DNA of 8,918 nt. Source: Bacteroidota bacterium (lineage in GTDB: Bacteria; Bacteroidota; Bacteroidia; Chitinophagales; Saprospiraceae). Position 1 is the first letter of the stretch, and each line of letters begins with the position of its first letter. A model generated the notes under the pieces. That model was not told the DNA's origin. It ran no database searches and worked only from the letters and a program-made list of their open reading frames with translations. A program made the translations under genes and the position numbers. Positions 6,320-8,918 of this stretch are shown piece after piece. The stretch spans positions 1-8,918 of the forward strand of contig JAJRUR010000013.1 of NCBI GenBank assembly GCA_024277695.1. The letters run 5' to 3'.

Positions 6320-7141
6320 ATGGCAAAAGGTTCTATTATCTATAAAACACAGGAAGAAATCGAACTGATCAGAGCATCTTGCCTACTGGTATGTAAAACC
6401 CTTGCCGAAATCGCCTCCATGCTAAAACCCGGCATCATCGACTCCGATCTGGACAAACGCGCAGAAGAATTTATCCTTGACCACCACGCTAAACCCGGTT
6501 TCAAAGGCTATGGAGGCTTTCCAGCTACACTGTGTATGTCCATCAATGCAGAAGTAGTCCACGGCATTCCATCAAATAGAATACTCCAAGACGGTGACGT
6601 CATATCCATTGATTGCGGAGTATATATGAATAGCTTTTACGGAGATGCTGCATATACATTCGCCCTCGGTGATGTAGCCGAAGATACTATGAATCTCCTG
6701 CGGGTAACCAAAGAAAGCTTGTATCTAGGGATCCAACAAGCATATCACGGCAAGCGTATCGGTGATATCTCAGCTGCTATCCAAAATCACTGCCAAAGAA
6801 AACACAAGTTTGGTGTCGTACGAGAGCTCGTAGGACATGGCGTAGGTAGAAATCTGCACGAAAGCCCCGAAGTTCCTAATTTCGGAAGATCAGGACGAGG
6901 ACCTATACTCAAAGAAGGACTAGTCATCGCCATCGAACCTATGATCAATCTTGGGACCCGACGCGTCAAGCAGTCCAAGGACGGATGGACGATCATCACC
7001 CGAGACAATAAACCCTCAGCACACTACGAACATACCATCGCCGTAGGAAAACACAAAGCGGATATCCTTTCAGATCATCAAATAATCGAACAAACTATAA
7101 AAAATAACAAAAATCTTAGGAAAATCTCGATAAATTGTTAG
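6320..7141 (+). CDS. map: methionine aminopeptidase, type I
   Basis: Map removes the initiator methionine from nascent chains whose second residue is small, acting at the exit tunnel after peptide deformylase. The 273-residue protein has the pita-bread fold pattern of type I enzymes. All five metal ligands are present: D98 (in ISIDCG), D109 (in FYGDAAYTF), H173 (in GHGVGRNLHE), E206 (in AIEPM) and E237 (in HYEHT). These align with D97, D108, H171, E204 and E235 of E. coli. H81 and H180 match the catalytic H79 and H178. The start lies 4 bases after the secY stop. The C-terminal 20 residues after ADILS are a basic, Asn-rich tail beyond the catalytic core. The gene ends in TAG. No adk lies between it and secY. 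Confidence 0.98.
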   Translation: MAKGSIIYKTQEEIELIRASCLLVCKTLAEIASMLKPGIIDSDLDKRAEEFILDHHAKPGFKGYGGFPATLCMSINAEVVHGIPSNRILQDGDVISIDCGVYMNSFYGDAAYTFALGDVAEDTMNLLRVTKESLYLGIQQAYHGKRIGDISAAIQNHCQRKHKFGVVRELVGHGVGRNLHESPEVPNFGRSGRGPILKEGLVIAIEPMINLGTRRVKQSKDGWTIITRDNKPSAHYEHTIAVGKHKADILSDHQIIEQTIKNNKNLRKISINC

Positions 7142-7165
7142 ATATTTGCACTCCGAAATTTATAT

Positions 7166-7384
7166 ATGGCTAAACAACCGGTAATAAAACAAGATGGATA
7201 CATCGAAGAGGCACTCTCCAACGCAATGTTTAGAGTGCGTCTCGAAAATGACCATCTCATCACAGCTACCATTTCTGGCAAAATGCGTATGTATTACATC
7301 CGTATCTTGCCCGGCGATAAAGTAGCCGTCGAAATGTCACCTTATGACCTGACACGAGGACGAATTACTTACCGCTATAAATAG
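7166..7384 (+). CDS. infA: translation initiation factor IF-1
   Basis: This gene encodes 72 residues, the same as E. coli IF-1. IF-1 is a single OB-fold (S1-type) protein that blocks the 30S A site during initiation, aids IF-2 and IF-3, and is essential. The sequence shows MAKQPVIKQDGYIEEALSNA, then MFRVRLENDHLITATISGKM (residues 21-40), and YIRILPGDKVAVEMSPYDLT (44-63) with GRI near the end, all classic. The initial Met is likely kept or trimmed by Map, since Ala follows. It lies 24 bases after map and 33 before rpmJ. The leader (ccgaaatttatat) has no Shine-Dalgarno sequence. The stop is TAG. Confidence 0.98.
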   Translation: MAKQPVIKQDGYIEEALSNAMFRVRLENDHLITATISGKMRMYYIRILPGDKVAVEMSPYDLTRGRITYRYK

Positions 7385-7417
7385 CTGTTTTTATAGACTA
7401 TTAATAACTTATGACTT

Positions 7418-7534
7418 ATGAAAGTAAGAGCATCTATCAAAAAACGATCCGCAGATTGCAAAATCGTTAGACGTAAAGGAAGACTTTATGTCATCAATAA
7501 GAAAAATCCAAGATTCAAACAAAGACAAGGATAA
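7418..7534 (+). CDS. rpmJ: 50S ribosomal protein L36, zinc-ligand-free form
   Basis: This gene encodes 38 residues, the standard length of the smallest bacterial ribosomal protein. L36 stabilises the 50S subunit near the GTPase centre and binds 23S rRNA. The sequence starts MKVRASIKKRSADCKIVRR and ends KNPRFKQRQG, with the family frame KVRAS-KK, CKIV-R and KQRQG. The usual zinc ligands are C11, C14, C27 and H33. Here residue 11 is Ser, 14 is Cys, 27 is Asn and 33 is Phe, so zinc cannot bind in the usual way. This C-minus form is common in Bacteroidota and does not indicate decay. The gene is intact, follows infA and lies 3 bases before rpsM. Confidence 0.97.
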   Translation: MKVRASIKKRSADCKIVRRKGRLYVINKKNPRFKQRQG

Positions 7535-7537
7535 ATT

Positions 7538-7915
7538 ATGGCACGTATTGCAGGTATAGATATACCCCGAAACAAAAGAGGAGTCATCGGACTCACTTAC
7601 ATCTATGGTATAGGCCCCACCAGGGCAAAAGAAATTCTCACGACTTGCGGAATCGATGAAGATATCAAAGTGCGTGATTGGACAGACGATAATGTGATGT
7701 CCATCGCCAAACTCATCCAAGACGACTATCGTGTAGAAGGAGAACTCCGATCTCAAGTACAGCTCAATATCAAGCGCCTCATGGATATAGCCAGCTATCG
7801 TGGTATCCGACACCGTAAAGGCCTCCCCGTAAGAGGACAGCGTACTCAGACTAACGCTCGCACACGTAAGGGAAAGAAAAAAACCGTAGCAAACAAAAAA
7901 ATAGCAACTAAATAA
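7538..7915 (+). CDS. rpsM: 30S ribosomal protein S13
   Basis: This gene encodes 125 residues, against 118 in E. coli. S13 tops the 30S head, contacts P-site tRNA through its C-terminal tail and bridges to L5. The N-terminus MARIAGIDIPRNKRGVIGLT is standard, as is YIYGIGPTRAKEIL (residues 21-34) with the helix-hairpin-helix GIG. The rRNA-binding block SYRGIRHRKGLPVRGQRT (86-103) and TNARTRKGK (105-113) match the family exactly. The tail KKTVANKKIATK is basic and slightly long. The ATG follows the rpmJ stop after only 3 bases. An AAGG at 7527-7530 inside the end of rpmJ gives a chance Shine-Dalgarno-like match. Confidence 0.98.
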   Translation: MARIAGIDIPRNKRGVIGLTYIYGIGPTRAKEILTTCGIDEDIKVRDWTDDNVMSIAKLIQDDYRVEGELRSQVQLNIKRLMDIASYRGIRHRKGLPVRGQRTQTNARTRKGKKKTVANKKIATK

Positions 7916-7930
7916 TCAAGGTCCAATATC

Positions 7931-8314
7931 ATGGCAAAAGGAAAGACAAAAAAGAGAAAAGTTATTGTACAGCCGGAGGGCTTTGCATATATAAAGGCAT
8001 CTTTTAATAATATCATCATTACATTGACCAATCGACAAGGTCAGGTGATCTCTTGGAGCTCCGCCGGCAAATCCGGCTTCAGAGGATCCAAAAAAAATAC
8101 ACCCTACGCCGCTCAGATCGCAGCAACTGATGCCGCCCAAAAAGCATTGGATGCTGGACTAAGACACGTCGAAGTGATCGTAAAAGGACCGGGATCAGGC
8201 AGAGAATCTGCCATCCGAGCCATCAACAATGTCGGTATCCGAGTCACCAAAATACGTGATATTACACCCATCCCTCATAATGGCTGTAGACCACCAAAAC
8301 GAAGAAGAGTCTAA
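7931..8314 (+). CDS. rpsK: 30S ribosomal protein S11
   Basis: This gene encodes 127 residues, against 129 in E. coli. S11 lies on the 30S platform near the E site and the mRNA exit, in contact with S18 and S21. After a basic N-terminus, the family blocks are AYIKASFNNIIITLTNRQG, ISWSSAGKSGFRGSKKNTPY and AAQIAATDAA, then VEVIVKGPGSGRESAIRAI. The end PIPHNGCRPPKRRRV is nearly invariant; its Asn-Gly (N117) matches the site that becomes isoaspartate in E. coli S11 (N119). The start lies 15 bases after rpsM. A weak AAGG (7918-7921) precedes the ATG by 9 bases and is probably incidental. Confidence 0.98.
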   Translation: MAKGKTKKRKVIVQPEGFAYIKASFNNIIITLTNRQGQVISWSSAGKSGFRGSKKNTPYAAQIAATDAAQKALDAGLRHVEVIVKGPGSGRESAIRAINNVGIRVTKIRDITPIPHNGCRPPKRRRV

Positions 8315-8355
8315 TCCCCCAGCATTCAATAATACTATAAAATCAATCATATATA

Positions 8356-8918
8356 ATGGCGAGATATACAGGACCCACAACCAAAAAAGCACGTGCCTTC
8401 GGCGAAGCCATCTTTGGCCTAGACAAAAGCTTCGAACGTAAAAAATACCCGCCGGGACAACATGGCAATAAACGACGACGTCAAAAATCTGACTACGGCA
8501 AACAGCTCATGGAAAAACAAAAAGCCAAATATACCTATGGCGTCCTAGAACGACAATTTAGAAATATATTTAAAAAAGCTTCCGCCAAAGGTGGAGTAAC
8601 CGGCGAAGTACTCTTTCAGTTACTCGAAGCACGACTAGACAATGTCGTCTATCGATTGGGTATAGCTCCAACTAGAAGAGCAGCTCGACAACTCGTCAAT
8701 CACAAACATATCCTCGTCAATGGAGTCCTAACCAATATCCCCTCTTATACTTGCAAACCGGGGGACATCATCAGCGTACGAAATAAATCGCAAAACCTCG
8801 AAGCTGTCCATACTTCCGTCTCTTCTAAGTCCGAAGTCCGTAACTTTGACTGGCTTGAGTGGAACCCCGAGAGACTCGAAGGCAAATTTATCGAATACCC
8901 CGATCGAGAAAAAATACC
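8356..8918 (+). CDS. rpsD: 30S ribosomal protein S4, C-terminus cut by the window end
   Basis: The reading frame opens at ATG 8356 and continues to the last base (187 full codons). S4 starts 30S assembly by binding the 16S rRNA five-way junction; with S5 it guards decoding accuracy and, in E. coli, represses the alpha operon. The N-terminus (MARYTGPTTKKARAFGEAIF) lacks the four zinc cysteines of C-plus S4 forms. The PPGQHGNKRRRQKSDYGKQL segment and YGVLERQFRN are standard. The S4 RNA-binding domain spans about 91-150 with EARLDNVVYRLGIAPTRRAA, RQLVNHKHILVNG and PGDIISVRNKS. The EYPDREKIP end shows that only about 14-16 residues are missing. rpoA and rplQ would be expected just downstream. Confidence 0.98.
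   Translation, partial: MARYTGPTTKKARAFGEAIFGLDKSFERKKYPPGQHGNKRRRQKSDYGKQLMEKQKAKYTYGVLERQFRNIFKKASAKGGVTGEVLFQLLEARLDNVVYRLGIAPTRRAARQLVNHKHILVNGVLTNIPSYTCKPGDIISVRNKSQNLEAVHTSVSSKSEVRNFDWLEWNPERLEGKFIEYPDREKI

Noticed and set aside
7141..7151. TTAGATATTTGC just after map as a promoter for infA
   Set aside because: The spacing between TA and TTTG does not fit TAnnTTTG, and no upstream -33 element is seen.
8229..8441. Plus-strand 70-codon frame spanning the end of rpsK and the start of rpsD
   Set aside because: It is out of frame with both conserved genes, overlaps their most conserved parts and resembles no known protein.
1..8918. A novel or accessory system hidden in the window
   Set aside because: Essentially all bases are accounted for by conserved translation and secretion genes with gaps of at most 67 bases. 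I saw no repeats, integrase, transposase, RNA gene or foreign-looking segment.

Overview
The window is an uninterrupted, all plus-strand ribosomal-protein gene cluster: the tail of the S10 block (end of rplP, then rpmC and rpsQ), the complete spc block (rplN, rplX, rplE, rpsN, rpsH, rplF, rplR, rpsE, rpmD, rplO, secY) with map and infA attached, and most of the alpha block (rpmJ, rpsM, rpsK, rpsD). Eighteen complete genes are flanked by two genes cut by the window edges: rplP lacks its start and rpsD lacks its last residues. Gaps run from 3 to 67 bases, no intergenic stretch is longer, and I see no convincing terminator or promoter inside, so the cluster probably lies on one long transcript that continues past both ends.

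The organism is most likely a member of the Bacteroidota. The reasons are: the start codons lack Shine-Dalgarno sequences and sit behind A/T-rich leaders; the order secY-map-infA-rpmJ-rpsM-rpsK-rpsD has no adk between secY and map (Firmicutes usually have adk, while E. coli has neither map nor infA here); L36 carries a Bacteroidota-like form that has lost its zinc ligands; SecY reads GIKPGK in its C5 loop; and the overall protein sequences fit. The presence of map after secY leans away from Flavobacteriia, but I cannot place it below phylum level.

Functionally, the genes make 50S proteins (L16, L29, L14, L24, L5, L6, L18, L30, L15, L36), 30S proteins (S17, S14, S8, S5, S13, S11, S4), initiation factor IF-1, the SecY core of the protein-export channel, and methionine aminopeptidase, which trims the initiator Met from new chains. 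Production of ribosomes, their start factor, the membrane channel docked to them and the first nascent-chain processing enzyme is therefore coupled.

I found no mobile element, CRISPR, RNA gene or novel system. This is a conserved housekeeping region. The points worth a second look are modest: no Shine-Dalgarno signals, no room in the intergenic gaps for the E. coli-style S8 and S4 feedback sites, zinc-free forms of S14, S4 and L36, no TGA stops, and two somewhat longer gaps (55 and 67 bases) holding a tiny open frame and a weak A/U stem.
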